This document shows, in pieces, positions 26,301 through 36,560 of a DNA stretch of 64,000 bases; the first letter of the stretch is position 1, and the number at the start of each line of letters is the position of its first letter. Both the position numbers and the translations under genes were made by a program. The stretch comes from Oxalobacteraceae sp. CFBP 13730. Lineage in GTDB: Bacteria > Pseudomonadota > Gammaproteobacteria > Burkholderiales > Burkholderiaceae_D. Below the pieces are notes generated by a model. The model was not told where the DNA came from. It saw nothing but the letters and a program-made list of their open reading frames with translations, and ran no database searches. Location: positions 1,240,001 through 1,304,000 of the forward strand of contig JACYUQ010000001.1 of the NCBI GenBank assembly GCA_014841835.1, written 5' to 3'.

Positions 26301-26843
26301 ATGCTGCGCTCGACACCCCGCTTTGCCCTCCTGACGCTGTGCCTGTTCGCCCACGCGGGCCTGGCCTCGGCGCAGCCCACCACCCCACCGCAAACGCAGA
26401 CCCAGCCGGCGCCCCGCGCCACGACGCCAGCCACGCCAGCCCAGCAACAACGCCCAAGCGACGCACCGCCGCAGCTCGAGCGTATCGAGCCGGGCAGCGA
26501 TGTGCCTGCCGTGACGATCCCGCCGCGCAAAGGCACGGTCATCACCGAGAAACGCGGCAACGATGGCAAGGTCAACGAAGTCGAAGTGCAAGCTGGCCCA
26601 AGCCGCTACACCATGAAGCCCAACGTTGCACCGGGAAATGCCCAACCAGGCGATATCTCGGGCAGCAGCATCCGCGCCCCACAATGGCAAGTGATGGAAT
26701 TTGATTTTGGCAATCCCAAGAAGCAGAACACCGACGAGCAGCCAGCTGCCGCGGCGCCCGCCCGTGCCGGTGCAGCCGGGACCGTCCCGGCGCGCGCCGA
26801 TGTGCCGCCGCCACCGGCGCTCGAGCCGACCACCAAACAATGA
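26301..26843 (+). CDS. DUF2782 domain-containing exported protein
   Basis: A 180-residue protein with a signal peptide (cleaved near GLASAQ), a Pro/Gln/Thr-rich linker, and a conserved DUF2782 core (VITEKRGNDGKVNEVEV, then GPSRYTMKPN near residues 85-110), followed by an Ala/Pro-rich tail. The ATG at 26301 is used because AGGTGA lies 5 bases upstream. A GTG nine bases earlier is possible. The function of DUF2782 is unknown. Placement between polA and thrB is a recurring arrangement in betaproteobacteria. Confidence 0.83.
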   Translation: MLRSTPRFALLTLCLFAHAGLASAQPTTPPQTQTQPAPRATTPATPAQQQRPSDAPPQLERIEPGSDVPAVTIPPRKGTVITEKRGNDGKVNEVEVQAGPSRYTMKPNVAPGNAQPGDISGSSIRAPQWQVMEFDFGNPKKQNTDEQPAAAAPARAGAAGTVPARADVPPPPALEPTTKQ

Positions 26844-26907
26844 TCCCGCCTGCCGCGTTCGCGCGGCAGTCTCGCGGCCATCGTCCACTTCTCTTTCTTG
26901 CTAGCTC

Positions 26908-27903
26908 ATGGCAGTTTTTACCGCGGTCGCGCTGGATGACCTTCACCAGTGGATCAAGCAGTTCCCCCTTGGCCAGGCCGTCGGGCTTGAAGGCATTTCC
27001 TCCGGCATCGACAACAGCAATTTCTTCTTGAATACTCAGCAAGGTACGCAGTCCGGTCCGCAGTCCGGCCACTACGTGCTGACGATCTTCGAGAACCTGC
27101 GCTTCGATCAGCTCCCCTTCTATGTCAACCTGATGCGCCACCTGGCCGGGCGCGGCATTCCCGTGCCGGCGCCGGTACCGAACAACGATGGCGAGCTGAT
27201 CGTGAGCCTGCACGGCAAGCCGGCGATCATCGTCAGCCGTCTGAATGGCAGCTCGCAACTCGATCCCCAGCCGGTGCACTGCGCCGAAGTGGGCCGCATG
27301 CTGGCGCGGATGCATCTGGCGGCGCAGGACTTCGCGCTGCAGCAGCCGAACCTGCGCGGTATCGACTGGTGGACCGCGACCGCGCCCGAGGTCGCCCCGT
27401 TGCTGAGCGAAGCCGAAGCCACACTGCTACGGGACGAGGTCGCGTACCAGGCCGCATTCGCCGCAAGCGCTACCTATGCCAACCTGACGCGCGGCCCGGT
27501 ACACGCCGACCTGTTTCGCAATAACGTGATGTTCGAGGGCGAGCGCCTGAGCGGTTGCTTCGACTTTTACTTTGCCGGTATCGATACCTGGCTGTACGAC
27601 GTGGCCGTCACCGTCAACGACTGGTGCGTCGACCTGGCCACCGGCAGACTCGACGAGGCACGTGTGCGCGCGCTGCTCGACGCTTACCACGCGGTGCGCC
27701 CGTTCACCGACGACGAGCGCGACGCCTGGCAACCGCTGCTCCGCGCTGGCGCGCTACGCTTCTGGCTGTCACGCCTGTATGATCTGCACCTTCCACGCGC
27801 GGCCGAGCTGTTGACGCCGCACGACCCCACCCATTTCGAACGTATTCTGCGCGAGCGCATTGCGCGCCCCGCGCCGGGCTTGCCCACCACTGTCATTACA
27901 TGA
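26908..27903 (+). CDS. thrB: Homoserine kinase (type II, APH-fold)
   Basis: A 331-residue kinase phosphorylating homoserine to O-phosphohomoserine in threonine biosynthesis. It is the aminoglycoside-phosphotransferase-fold ThrB of betaproteobacteria and Pseudomonas, not the GHMP form of E. coli. It begins [19 protein letters not shown] and contains [14 protein letters not shown] and the catalytic loop [14 protein letters not shown], with Asp and Asn, followed by [15 protein letters not shown]. Its stop overlaps the start of the next gene by ATGA. Confidence 0.95.
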   Translation: MAVFTAVALDDLHQWIKQFPLGQAVGLEGISSGIDNSNFFLNTQQGTQSGPQSGHYVLTIFENLRFDQLPFYVNLMRHLAGRGIPVPAPVPNNDGELIVSLHGKPAIIVSRLNGSSQLDPQPVHCAEVGRMLARMHLAAQDFALQQPNLRGIDWWTATAPEVAPLLSEAEATLLRDEVAYQAAFAASATYANLTRGPVHADLFRNNVMFEGERLSGCFDFYFAGIDTWLYDVAVTVNDWCVDLATGRLDEARVRALLDAYHAVRPFTDDERDAWQPLLRAGALRFWLSRLYDLHLPRAAELLTPHDPTHFERILRERIARPAPGLPTTVIT

Positions 27904-28685
27904 ACAAACTACCTGCATCTACCGGCTGGACCTGGCTCAAGAATGGCGCCCTGCTGTTTCGTCAACAACCGGCCGCGCTGACCACGCTGCTGTTCGCCAA
28001 TATCCTGGTCAGTATCCTGATCAGCGCCGTACCACTGCTGGGCGCGATGGTGGCCGTGGTGCTGATTCCATCGTTCTCGATGGCGTTCATGATGGCCTGC
28101 TCGATGATCGAGAACGGCCAGCGCGTCACACCTGCCGTGGCATTGACGGGCTTTCGCAAGCCGGTGCTGCGTGAGCTGTGCAAGGTGGGCATCGTGTATC
28201 TGGGCGTGTCGCTGATCCTGGCGCTGATCACCCGCTTTGCCGTGCAGCCCGACTTCTGGGAGCAGGTGCAGGCCCAGAGCACCAGTGGTACCCCGGCCGT
28301 GCTGGCAGGCCAGGACGTGCTGGCGATGTTCCTGATCTTTGCGCTCGACGTGGTGGCGTTGATCTCGCTGTGCTTCGCCGCGCCACTGACGTACTGGCAA
28401 AAAATGCCGCCGCTCAAGGCCGTGTTCTACAGCTTCTTTGCCGTCAAGCGCAGCGCCGGTATTTTCATCGTGATGCTGCTGGCGTGGTTCGGCATCTTCT
28501 TTACCGTGTGCATGGTGATCGCCGTGATCCTGGGCGGCAGCAGCATCGCGCGCGTCGTGATCATGTGGGTGATCTTCCTGTTCATCCTGCTGCTGCAGTG
28601 CGCGCTGTATGTGGGCTACCGCGAGATCTTCGGCAAGCCACCAGCAGAGCCCGGCAGCAAGGTCAGCCTCGACAAGCAGCGGTAG
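27900..28685 (+). CDS. BPSS1780-type membrane protein
   Basis: A 261-residue integral membrane protein with about six hydrophobic helices. It begins with a short [19 protein letters not shown] segment before the first helix. Later it contains [20 protein letters not shown] and ends in a basic cytoplasmic tail. This pattern matches the BPSS1780 family of unknown function, which commonly follows thrB in Burkholderiales. It is translationally coupled to thrB. No catalytic residues are evident. Confidence 0.85.
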   Translation: MNKLPASTGWTWLKNGALLFRQQPAALTTLLFANILVSILISAVPLLGAMVAVVLIPSFSMAFMMACSMIENGQRVTPAVALTGFRKPVLRELCKVGIVYLGVSLILALITRFAVQPDFWEQVQAQSTSGTPAVLAGQDVLAMFLIFALDVVALISLCFAAPLTYWQKMPPLKAVFYSFFAVKRSAGIFIVMLLAWFGIFFTVCMVIAVILGGSSIARVVIMWVIFLFILLLQCALYVGYREIFGKPPAEPGSKVSLDKQR

Positions 28686-28712
28686 TCAGGAAAGACCAGC
28701 AACAATCAGCCA

Positions 28713-28737
28713 ACGCTGGCGGCATGGCCGCCAGCGT
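28713..28737. terminator. Strong hairpin between converging genes
   Basis: ACGCTGGCGGC, loop ATG, GCCGCCAGCGT: an 11-bp perfect GC-rich stem with a 3-base loop, 28 bases after the BPSS1780 gene and 12 before the uvrD stop. No T-run follows, so termination efficiency is uncertain. Confidence 0.6.
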
Positions 28738-28748
28738 GACCGCCCACC

Positions 28749-31061
28749 TTAGCGGCCTACCCGCTCCAGCTTCGCGATCGACAGATCCAGCACCTTCACC
28801 CCCGCCGAACCAAAGTTGATCTGGGCCCGCGCCGCGCCGGCGCCGCCCTCGATATTGACGATCACGCCTTCGCCGAACTTGGCGTGGACCACGCTCTCAC
28901 CCACCCGCCAGCCGGTGCCATTGCCGGCCTTTTGCGTGATCTGCTGCGCAATCTTGTTGTCGCTGCCGCCTTCGCGGAACTTGGCGTCGTCCCATGCCGT
29001 GGTCGACTTGCGCCCGCCGAACCAGTTGCCCTGCACGCGTGGCGACAGCCATTTGATCGATTCTTCAGGCAGTTCGTCGAAGAAGCGCGATTTCATGTTG
29101 AAGCGGGTCTGACCGTGCAGCATGCGCTGCTGCGTAAAGCTCATGTACAGACGGCGGCGCGCACGCGTGATCGCCACGTACATCAGGCGCCGTTCTTCAT
29201 CCACACCGTCGGCCTCGCGCGCACTGCTCTCGTGCGGGAACAGGCCTTCTTCGAGGCCCGTGATGAACACGGCGTCGAATTCGAGGCCCTTGGCCGAGTG
29301 CACCGTCATCAGTTGCAGCGCCTCTTGCCCGGCCTGCGCCTGAGCGTCGCCCGCTTCGAGCGATGCGTGCGACAGGAACGCCGACAGCGGCGACATCACG
29401 GTGGGCAGCGGCGCGCCGCCATCGAGGATCTCGATCCCATCCTGGAACACGACCGATTCGCCGGCCTGCGCCTGCGCCGGTGGGCCAAGGTGGGCCGGCG
29501 CCTGCGTGCCGAACCCTTCTTCTTGCACGAACTGGGTCGCGGCGCTGACCATCTGCTCCAGGTTTTCGATGCGGTCGGCGCCTTCTTTTTCGTTGCCGTA
29601 GTGCGCCAGCAGCGTACTGCGCTCGAGCACCACGCGCACCAGTTCGGGCAGCGGCAATTGCTGCGTTTCGAAGCGGGCGCCTTCGATCAGCTTGACGAAG
29701 TTACCCAGCACGGTGCCGGCCTTGCCTGTCATGTACGGCACCGCCGCGTACAGCGAAATGCCGTAGCTGTCAGCGGCCATCTGCAACTGTTCGATCGAGC
29801 GTGCGCCGATGCCGCGCGTGGGAAAGTTCACCACGCGCATGAAGGCCGAATCGTTGTGCGGATTGTCCATCAGTTGCAAATAGGCAATCGCGTGCTTGAC
29901 CTCGGCGCGCTGGAAATAGCGCAGGCCGCCGTACACGGTGTACGGAATGCCGGCCGCGAACAGTGCATGCTCGATCACGCGGCTTTGCGCATTGCTGCGG
30001 TACAGGATCGCGATTTCGTTGCGGCCCATGCCCTCGTTCATGAGGCTCTTGGATTCTTCGATGATCCACTGCGCTTCTTCGAGGTCGGACGAGGCTTCGT
30101 ACACGCGCACCTGCTCGCCCTGGCCGGCATCCGTGCGCAGGTTCTTGCCGAGGCGCTTGGCGTTATTGGCGATCAGGAAGTTGGCGCTGTCGAGGATGTG
30201 GCCATGCGAGCGGTAATTCTGCTCGAGCTTGATCAGGTTCTTGACCTGGTAGTCGCGTTCGAACGCCGACATATTGCCGACGTTGGCGCCGCGGAAGGCG
30301 TAGATGCTCTGGTCATCGTCGCCGACGGCAAAGATGGCGCCGCCGCCCGACTCGCCCTGCCCCGCCAGCAGCTTGAGCAGGTTGTATTGCAGGTCATTGG
30401 TATCCTGGAACTCGTCGACCAGGATGTGACGGAAGCGCATCTGGTAATGGTGGCGCAGCGGCGTATTGCGCGCCAGCAGTTCGTAGGAGCGCAGCAGCAG
30501 TTCGGCGAAATCGACGACGCCTTCGCGCTGGCACTGCTGGTCGTACAGCTCGTAGAGTTCGACCATGCGGCGCTCGATCGGGTCGTAGGCTTCGACCTGC
30601 GAAGCGCGCAAGCCCTGGTCTTTGGCGTTGTTGATGAAGTACATCAGCGCCTTGGCCGGGTACTTGTCATCGTCGACGTTGTGCGCCTTGAGCATGCGCT
30701 TGATCAGCGACAGCTGGTCTTGCGAATCGAGAATCTGGAACGTCTGCGGCAGCGCGGCATCGCGGTAATGCGTGCGCAGTAACCGGTTGCACAGGCCGTG
30801 GAAGGTGCCGATCCACATGCCACGCGTGTTAATCGGCAGCATCGACGACAGGCGCGTGAGCATTTCTTTTGCCGCCTTGTTCGTGAACGTCACCGCCATG
30901 ATGCCGGCAGGCGAGACCTGATTGGTCTGGATCAGCCAGGCGATGCGCGTGGTGAGGACGCGCGTCTTGCCCGAGCCGGCGCCGGCCAGGATCAGGGCGC
31001 TTTGCGCCGGCAAGGTGACGGCGGCAAATTGTTCAGGATTCAGGGTGTCGAGTTTCAGCAT
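28749..31061 (-). CDS. uvrD: UvrD/PcrA-type DNA helicase
   Basis: A 770-residue superfamily 1A 3'-5' helicase for nucleotide-excision and mismatch repair. Walker A GAGSGKT is at residues 27-33, motif Ia follows at VTFTNKAAKEM, motif II is VDEFQDTND, motif III FAVGDDDQSIYAFRGA, motif V TVHSAKGLEFDAVF and motif VI YVAITRARRRLYM. The C-terminus (VGESVVHAKFGEGVIVNIEG) is the Tudor-like RNA-polymerase-binding domain of PcrA/UvrD. The start is only 6 bases from a TATAAT on the same strand and has no Shine-Dalgarno site. Confidence 0.95.
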   Translation of the reverse strand: MLKLDTLNPEQFAAVTLPAQSALILAGAGSGKTRVLTTRIAWLIQTNQVSPAGIMAVTFTNKAAKEMLTRLSSMLPINTRGMWIGTFHGLCNRLLRTHYRDAALPQTFQILDSQDQLSLIKRMLKAHNVDDDKYPAKALMYFINNAKDQGLRASQVEAYDPIERRMVELYELYDQQCQREGVVDFAELLLRSYELLARNTPLRHHYQMRFRHILVDEFQDTNDLQYNLLKLLAGQGESGGGAIFAVGDDDQSIYAFRGANVGNMSAFERDYQVKNLIKLEQNYRSHGHILDSANFLIANNAKRLGKNLRTDAGQGEQVRVYEASSDLEEAQWIIEESKSLMNEGMGRNEIAILYRSNAQSRVIEHALFAAGIPYTVYGGLRYFQRAEVKHAIAYLQLMDNPHNDSAFMRVVNFPTRGIGARSIEQLQMAADSYGISLYAAVPYMTGKAGTVLGNFVKLIEGARFETQQLPLPELVRVVLERSTLLAHYGNEKEGADRIENLEQMVSAATQFVQEEGFGTQAPAHLGPPAQAQAGESVVFQDGIEILDGGAPLPTVMSPLSAFLSHASLEAGDAQAQAGQEALQLMTVHSAKGLEFDAVFITGLEEGLFPHESSAREADGVDEERRLMYVAITRARRRLYMSFTQQRMLHGQTRFNMKSRFFDELPEESIKWLSPRVQGNWFGGRKSTTAWDDAKFREGGSDNKIAQQITQKAGNGTGWRVGESVVHAKFGEGVIVNIEGGAGAARAQINFGSAGVKVLDLSIAKLERVGR

Positions 31062-31067
31062 CTGGCC

Positions 31068-31102
31068 ATTATACCGCCGCGATATACTGTATGCCCATCC
31101 AG
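31068..31102 (-). promoter_or_regulatory. uvrD promoter with candidate LexA (SOS) box
   Basis: On the minus strand, TATAAT (31073-31068) lies 6 bases before the uvrD ATG. CTGGATGGGCATACAG (31102-31087) covers the expected -35 region and fits the LexA pattern CTG-N10-CAG, with its right half ATACAGTA close to consensus. The left half is weak. uvrD is SOS-regulated in E. coli. Regulation here is inference. Confidence 0.5.
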
Positions 31103-31140
31103 TTTCGTGGCGTACGCCTGACGAATGGGCATGCTACTGA

Positions 31141-31542
31141 TTAACCGTTCGAGCGCGTCGTCTGGAATTGCGGCAGGCCGTCATCGAGTTTGAGCCAGCC
31201 CAGGCGGCTGCGTACAAACACGTGATCGGCTGGCGGCACCTGGTTCGGGTCATCCAGGCTGGCGGTCGCGACATCGATCTCCTCGGGCCACCGGTCGTCC
31301 TGGTAGGTCAGCGTCGTGCCGCACGCCGCGCAGAAACCGCGCACGGCCTGGCTGCTCGACCGGCGTACCTGCAGCTGGCCGGCGGTCCAGCGCAGCGCAT
31401 TGCTTGCCACACTGAACCAGGCAAACGCCGGTGCACCGGACGCCTTGCGGCAATCGGCGCATTGGCACAGCGTGCTGTTGAAAGGCTCGCCATCGGTTTC
31501 AAACCGGACTGCGCCGCAAGAACATCCACCAATGAACGTCAT
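31141..31542 (-). CDS. GFA family zinc protein
   Basis: A 133-residue protein of the GFA (glutathione-dependent formaldehyde-activating enzyme-like) fold. The zinc ligands are seen as CSCGAVRF near the N-terminus, CQCADCRKASG near residue 27 and FCAACGTTL near 68. This start is chosen over an upstream one because GGAGGCGTG immediately precedes it. Although the genuine formaldehyde dehydrogenase gene is about 3 kb away, most GFA-family proteins have no proven activity, so the reaction is left open. Confidence 0.88.
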   Translation of the reverse strand: MTFIGGCSCGAVRFETDGEPFNSTLCQCADCRKASGAPAFAWFSVASNALRWTAGQLQVRRSSSQAVRGFCAACGTTLTYQDDRWPEEIDVATASLDDPNQVPPADHVFVRSRLGWLKLDDGLPQFQTTRSNG

Positions 31543-31709
31543 CACGCCTCCTGTCGTTATCTTCGTACATTTCGTCGAGGAAATCTCATCAACTGCGCGC
31601 AATTGTCTGAGTTCAGGCCTCCCAAGCGCGCGCCGTGTGACGAGTGTTTCGCTTATGTTAACACCAGCTTTGCGACAAGCCCGTGAAAATCTTAATAAGG
31701 AGAATGATC

Positions 31710-32255
31710 ATGCTAGGACGCGTAGTGACCATGGCCGCACTGGCCGTTGGCGGCGTGATGCTGTCGAAAAAATTCAAGGGAAACAATGGCTTTGGCGCCA
31801 GCTCGGGCATCGTTGAAACCATCGAAGTCAACGTGCCCGTGAGCACTGCCTATAACCAGTTCACGCAGTTTGAAGACTTCCCGCAATTCATGAAGAGCGT
31901 GAAGGAAATCCGCCAGCTCGACGACAAGCACCTGCATTGGCGCGCCAATGTCGCCGGCGAAGAGAAAGAATGGGATGCCGAGATCACCGAACAGATCCCG
32001 GACAATCGTATTGCGTGGCGCAGCGTCACCGGCGTGAAAAATGGCGGCGTCGTTACCTTCCACAAGATCTCGGACACCGTCACACGCATCGCGCTGCAGA
32101 TGGATTACGAGCCGGAAGGTACGCTGGAAACCCTGGGCGACGCCCTGGGCGCCGTGCGCATGGAAGCGCGCGCCAACCTGGCCAACTTCAAGGAATTGCT
32201 CGAGCAGCGCGGCAGCGAAACCGGCGCCTGGCGCGGCAAGGTCGATCAGCACTGA
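31710..32255 (+). CDS. SRPBCC (START-like) family protein with N-terminal hydrophobic segment
   Basis: A 181-residue protein: a short hydrophobic N-terminus (VVTMAALAVGGVMLSKK) followed by a polyketide-cyclase/dehydrase-type SRPBCC domain beginning IVETIEVNVPVSTAYNQFTQ. FEDFPQFMKSVKEIRQLDDK and FKELLEQRG are typical of the coenzyme-Q-binding/YtfP-like stress branch of this fold. The ATG at 31710 lies 7 bases after AAGGAG. It probably binds a hydrophobic ligand at the membrane. The ligand is unknown. Confidence 0.85.
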   Translation: MLGRVVTMAALAVGGVMLSKKFKGNNGFGASSGIVETIEVNVPVSTAYNQFTQFEDFPQFMKSVKEIRQLDDKHLHWRANVAGEEKEWDAEITEQIPDNRIAWRSVTGVKNGGVVTFHKISDTVTRIALQMDYEPEGTLETLGDALGAVRMEARANLANFKELLEQRGSETGAWRGKVDQH

Positions 32256-32291
32256 TCGATCCGTGCACCCTCGCGGGCACCGGCACGCCGG

Positions 32292-32780
32292 TCAAGGCCG
32301 GCGGCTGTTGACCGGTTTGATCGATGCCGGCAGCGCCACGCGCTCGACCGGCGTCGTCTGCGCCGCAATAAAACCTTCAAGCGCCAGCGACAGATCGGCC
32401 ACGACCTGCGGGCCATAGGCTGCTTCGATCAATTTGTACTGGCGTTCGATGAGCGGGGCGATATCGTCGATCAGGCGGTCGCCTTTTGGAGCGAGGCGCA
32501 CCCAGATGCGGCGCTGGTCGGCCGCCACACGCTGGCGCTCGATCAGTCCCAGTTCCTCCATCCGCGACAGCACGCCCGTCATGCTCGGACTCAGGATCTG
32601 GCACAGTTCGCACATCTCGCGTGGTTCCAGCTGCTCGTGTTCGTCCAGCACGCGCAGGATGCGCCATTGCTGCTCGGTCACGCCGAAATGGTTGAGGATG
32701 GGACGGAAGTGCAGCAATAACGATTCGCGTGCCTTCAGAAAAAGCTGGGGAAGATTGCGGTGGGTAATCCGGCGGGCCAA
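32292..32780 (-). CDS. MarR family regulator, HpaR-like
   Basis: A 162-residue winged-helix regulator. The recognition segment PREMCELCQILSPSMTGVLS (residues ~53-72) and wing RMEELGLIERQRVAADQRR are clear. The start MARRITHRNLPQLFLKARES resembles HpaR, the repressor of homoprotocatechuate degradation operons. No hpa genes lie in the window, so its targets are elsewhere or it controls something else. It converges with the SRPBCC gene. Confidence 0.85.
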   Translation of the reverse strand: MARRITHRNLPQLFLKARESLLLHFRPILNHFGVTEQQWRILRVLDEHEQLEPREMCELCQILSPSMTGVLSRMEELGLIERQRVAADQRRIWVRLAPKGDRLIDDIAPLIERQYKLIEAAYGPQVVADLSLALEGFIAAQTTPVERVALPASIKPVNSRRP

Positions 32781-33003
32781 GGAATGCTCCGTAATAGGTA
32801 ATTCTGTCTCTGGTTCTGCATCGGCCGCTGCGCACGGATGCGCGGCAATCGTGCCTGGCTGACTAATATACTTGCCAGCCCGATGGATTTCGCTTCACGC
32901 AGCCGATTCCATGCGAATTTTTTGTGAACAGATATTACCGCAGCCCCTCTGGAGCACGAAAGAGCGACTCGATGGCCGCCCTCTTCACGTCAACGGAAAC
33001 GCA

Positions 33004-33849
33004 TCAACCGGCAACCGGCGCCGGCCGCGCCAGGCCCTTCGCCCGCGCATCGCGGATCAATGCGCGCACCGTCTTGTCGGCAACCTTGCTTTCGCGCTCC
33101 ATCTCCTTGCCCAGCATGCCCATTTGCTCGCCAAGTACGTGCATCGGTTTGCCGGCCTCTTCCATCTGGCGGCCGATCGCCTCCATCGATGCGTGCGACT
33201 TGCGCATCTGCGGTGAGTCGTAGGCCTGACCGATCTGCCGGCCCGCCGCGTTCATGCGCGCACCGGTCGCCGCCATTTCGCGGCTGAGGCGCTCGCGCTC
33301 GGTCTGATCACGCGCTGTTTCCATCTGGCTGCTCAAGCGTTCCATATGCTGGCTCAGCGCCTGCATGCCGCCATCGATCTCGCGCATGTCGCGCTCGCTC
33401 GGCACATTGTCCTTGCTGACGGCAACGCGGTCCATCTCACGGCCCAGCGCGTCCATTTTCTTGCTGTGGACATCCATTTGCTTGCTGTGCACGTCCATGC
33501 GGGCACTCAGCCGATCCAGCGGCGCCCAGGCCGTATGCACTTTGGCCATGACTGCCGCATCCTGGATCACGTAATCGCGCCCGTCTTCACGGAACCAGAT
33601 GAACTCGCCGGGAATGGCGCGCTGGGCCGCCTTGACTGCCGGCCAGTCGTCGCTGCTGCCGCTGATATTGAAGCTGCCTTCCTTGCCACGCACGATGGCG
33701 TACGGTTCACCCTGGTTCAGGCGGACGGCGCGCATGCTGTCTTTCGCGACGGCCTGCGCCGGCGTGATCAGCGCCAGCGATGCGGCGCACAGCGTCAGGC
33801 CGATGAAAGGGAGCGCCAGTCGGCGCGTGAGCAGTATGGAATGCGGCAT
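33004..33849 (-). CDS. Exported helical protein resembling the tail domain of M56 peptidases
   Basis: A 281-residue protein with a signal peptide (MPHSILLTRRLALPFIGLTL, cleaved near AQA). A short beta region (EPYAIVRGKEGSFNISGSSD; GEFIWFREDGRDYVIQDA, about 48-96) precedes a long amphipathic helical region with near-repeats MDVHSKQMDVHSKKMDALG and many Met and Glu/Arg. This combination recalls the C-terminal extracytoplasmic part of BlaR1/M56-like peptidases of gamma- and betaproteobacteria, here without the peptidase. Function is unknown. The similarity is from memory and should be tested. It has no operon partner. Confidence 0.7.
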   Translation of the reverse strand: MPHSILLTRRLALPFIGLTLCAASLALITPAQAVAKDSMRAVRLNQGEPYAIVRGKEGSFNISGSSDDWPAVKAAQRAIPGEFIWFREDGRDYVIQDAAVMAKVHTAWAPLDRLSARMDVHSKQMDVHSKKMDALGREMDRVAVSKDNVPSERDMREIDGGMQALSQHMERLSSQMETARDQTERERLSREMAATGARMNAAGRQIGQAYDSPQMRKSHASMEAIGRQMEEAGKPMHVLGEQMGMLGKEMERESKVADKTVRALIRDARAKGLARPAPVAG

Positions 33850-33997
33850 GAGGTTCTCCTTGGGTCAGGAACGATGACAACGGACCGGACGCGCCGGCGA
33901 TGAGAACACTCTAGCCGCCGCCCCCGTCACGAGCCAGCGCGCTGCGACAGGCCGTCGAAATCGCGGCGCAGACCGTCAATCGAAGCCCGAAACGACA

Positions 33998-34017
33998 ACG
34001 CGGCCCGAAGGCCGCGT
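33998..34017 (-). terminator. Intrinsic terminator after adhC
   Basis: On the minus strand ACGCGGCC-TTCG-GGCCGCGT, an 8-bp perfect stem with a stable UUCG tetraloop, followed by TTGTCGTTT. It lies 41 bases after the adhC stop. Confidence 0.75.
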
Positions 34018-34058
34018 GCATCACATGCAGATGGTGCAGGCTGTAAGGCCTGCAGTGA

Positions 34059-35165
<1,107 letters not shown>

Positions 35166-35315
35166 GTCGTTTTCCCGTCGCTTGAGGTGATCCGCGCACG
35201 CACGTGCGCTGCAAAGACGCCATGATAACGCGCCTGGCGCATCATGGCCGCGCACGCCGGCAGATGCAGCGCTGTCGCCGTTGCCCCTGCAACGAGGCCG
35301 TCCCACAGAGGCAAC

Positions 35316-35351
35316 AACGCCGCCCCGGCTGTTTCCAGCGGGGGCGGCGTT
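35316..35351 (-). terminator. Hairpin after the OmpA-family gene
   Basis: AACGCCGCCCC (35316-35326) pairs with GGGGCGGCGTT (35341-35351), an 11-bp stem with a 14-base loop that itself contains GGCTG-TTTC-CAGC. On the minus strand it is followed by TTGTTGCC, a weak T-tract. Confidence 0.65.
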
Positions 35352-35394
35352 ATTGGATGACGCCGAAGGCCACCGGCGCTTCGGCCAAACCGGC

Positions 35395-36543
35395 TCAGCG
35401 GCTGGTACGCGTCCCCACCACTTCGATCACGACGCGGCGATTCTTCGCCCGTCCTTCGGCCGTGGCATTGTCAGCGACCGGCTGCGTTTCGCCCTTGCCC
35501 TCGGTGTACAGGCGCGCCTGGTCCAGACCTTTCGACACCAGGTACGCCTTGACGGCATCGGCGCGGCGCAGCGACAGTGCCTGGTTGTACGCGTCCGAGC
35601 CAACCGAGTCGGTATGACCCACGGCAATCATGACTTCGGTATCCATGCCCTGCAACTTGCTCATCAACTCGTCCAGCCCTGCCTTGCCCTCAGGCTTGAC
35701 CACCGCCCGGTCGAAGTCGAACAGCGCTTCGGCCGCAAACGACACCTTCTCCGACACGGGCTGCGGCGCCGACTGCACGACTGGTGCCACTGGTTGCACT
35801 TCCGGCTGCATGACCACTGGCTCCGGCGCCGGGATCGGGCGGGCTGCAGGCCGGCCGAACGCACGGATCAGGCTGATCGACGCCAGGTCCATCTCGCCGC
35901 GGTTGCCCAGCGGGTCACGCAGACGATAGCGTTCGATCTCGCCGCGCACGGCCCAGGCATCGTTGATCTGGTATTGCAGGCCGAGGCCGACCTTGGCCTG
36001 GAACTTTTCTTCTTTCTCGGGATTCGGGGCAGTCACGCCATTGAGCCGGTTGCCCGAAAAATGCGCCGTCGAGCGCCCGTACTGGCCGCCGACGCGTGCC
36101 AGCGCCGACAGGCGCGGGGTCAGCGGCAGATAACCGATCAGGTCGAGGTTGACGCCGCGAAAGCTCGTCTCGCCGCGCAGGTTGCCGTTGCCGGACGTGG
36201 TGGCCTGAAAGCCGAACTTACCGATGTCAAAGTACCCGGCCTCGACCGCGAAGTAGCGATTGAACTTCTTGCCGACGAATACCTTGTAGCCAAGATCACG
36301 CTGGTCCGTTGTGAACGACTCGAGGCTGGCGCCGTTGGCGGTCAGGCTGCGCCCGATGCGCTCGTCGTCGATCTTGGCGCGGCCCTGACCCAGGCCGGCG
36401 CCGGCATACCAGGCGCTGTTGGCCCAGTCGGGATCGATGGTATCGCTGTTGACGGTGCTCCGGTCCTGGCCCGCCGCGCTGGCGACGTTGATGCCAGCGC
36501 CGGCAAGGACGGCGCAGGCGAGCAGTGTGAGTGTGGTTTTCAT
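35395..36543 (-). CDS. OmpA family outer-membrane protein
   Basis: A 382-residue protein: signal peptide (MKTTLTLLACAVLAGAGINV, cleaved near ASA-AGQ), an eight-stranded OmpA-like barrel (starting SAWYAGAGLGQG; KFNRYFAVEAGYFDIGKF), a Pro/Val linker (PIPAPEPVVMQPEVQ), and a C-terminal OmpA peptidoglycan-binding domain with ALFDFDRAVVKPEGK, GHTDSVGSDAYNQALSLRRA and GRAKNRRVVIEVVG. It tethers the outer membrane to peptidoglycan. It lies 17 bases after the Ig-like lipoprotein gene, so the two form an operon. Confidence 0.93.
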   Translation of the reverse strand: MKTTLTLLACAVLAGAGINVASAAGQDRSTVNSDTIDPDWANSAWYAGAGLGQGRAKIDDERIGRSLTANGASLESFTTDQRDLGYKVFVGKKFNRYFAVEAGYFDIGKFGFQATTSGNGNLRGETSFRGVNLDLIGYLPLTPRLSALARVGGQYGRSTAHFSGNRLNGVTAPNPEKEEKFQAKVGLGLQYQINDAWAVRGEIERYRLRDPLGNRGEMDLASISLIRAFGRPAARPIPAPEPVVMQPEVQPVAPVVQSAPQPVSEKVSFAAEALFDFDRAVVKPEGKAGLDELMSKLQGMDTEVMIAVGHTDSVGSDAYNQALSLRRADAVKAYLVSKGLDQARLYTEGKGETQPVADNATAEGRAKNRRVVIEVVGTRTSR

Positions 36544-36560
36544 GATGGGTTCCGGACCGG

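Noticed and set aside
28884..30782. 632-codon open frame on the plus strand
   Set aside because: Antisense to uvrD.
31091..31132. ATGCCCAT / ATGGGCAT inverted repeat as a terminator
   Set aside because: Loop of 26 bases and no T-run. The left arm is better explained by the uvrD promoter region.
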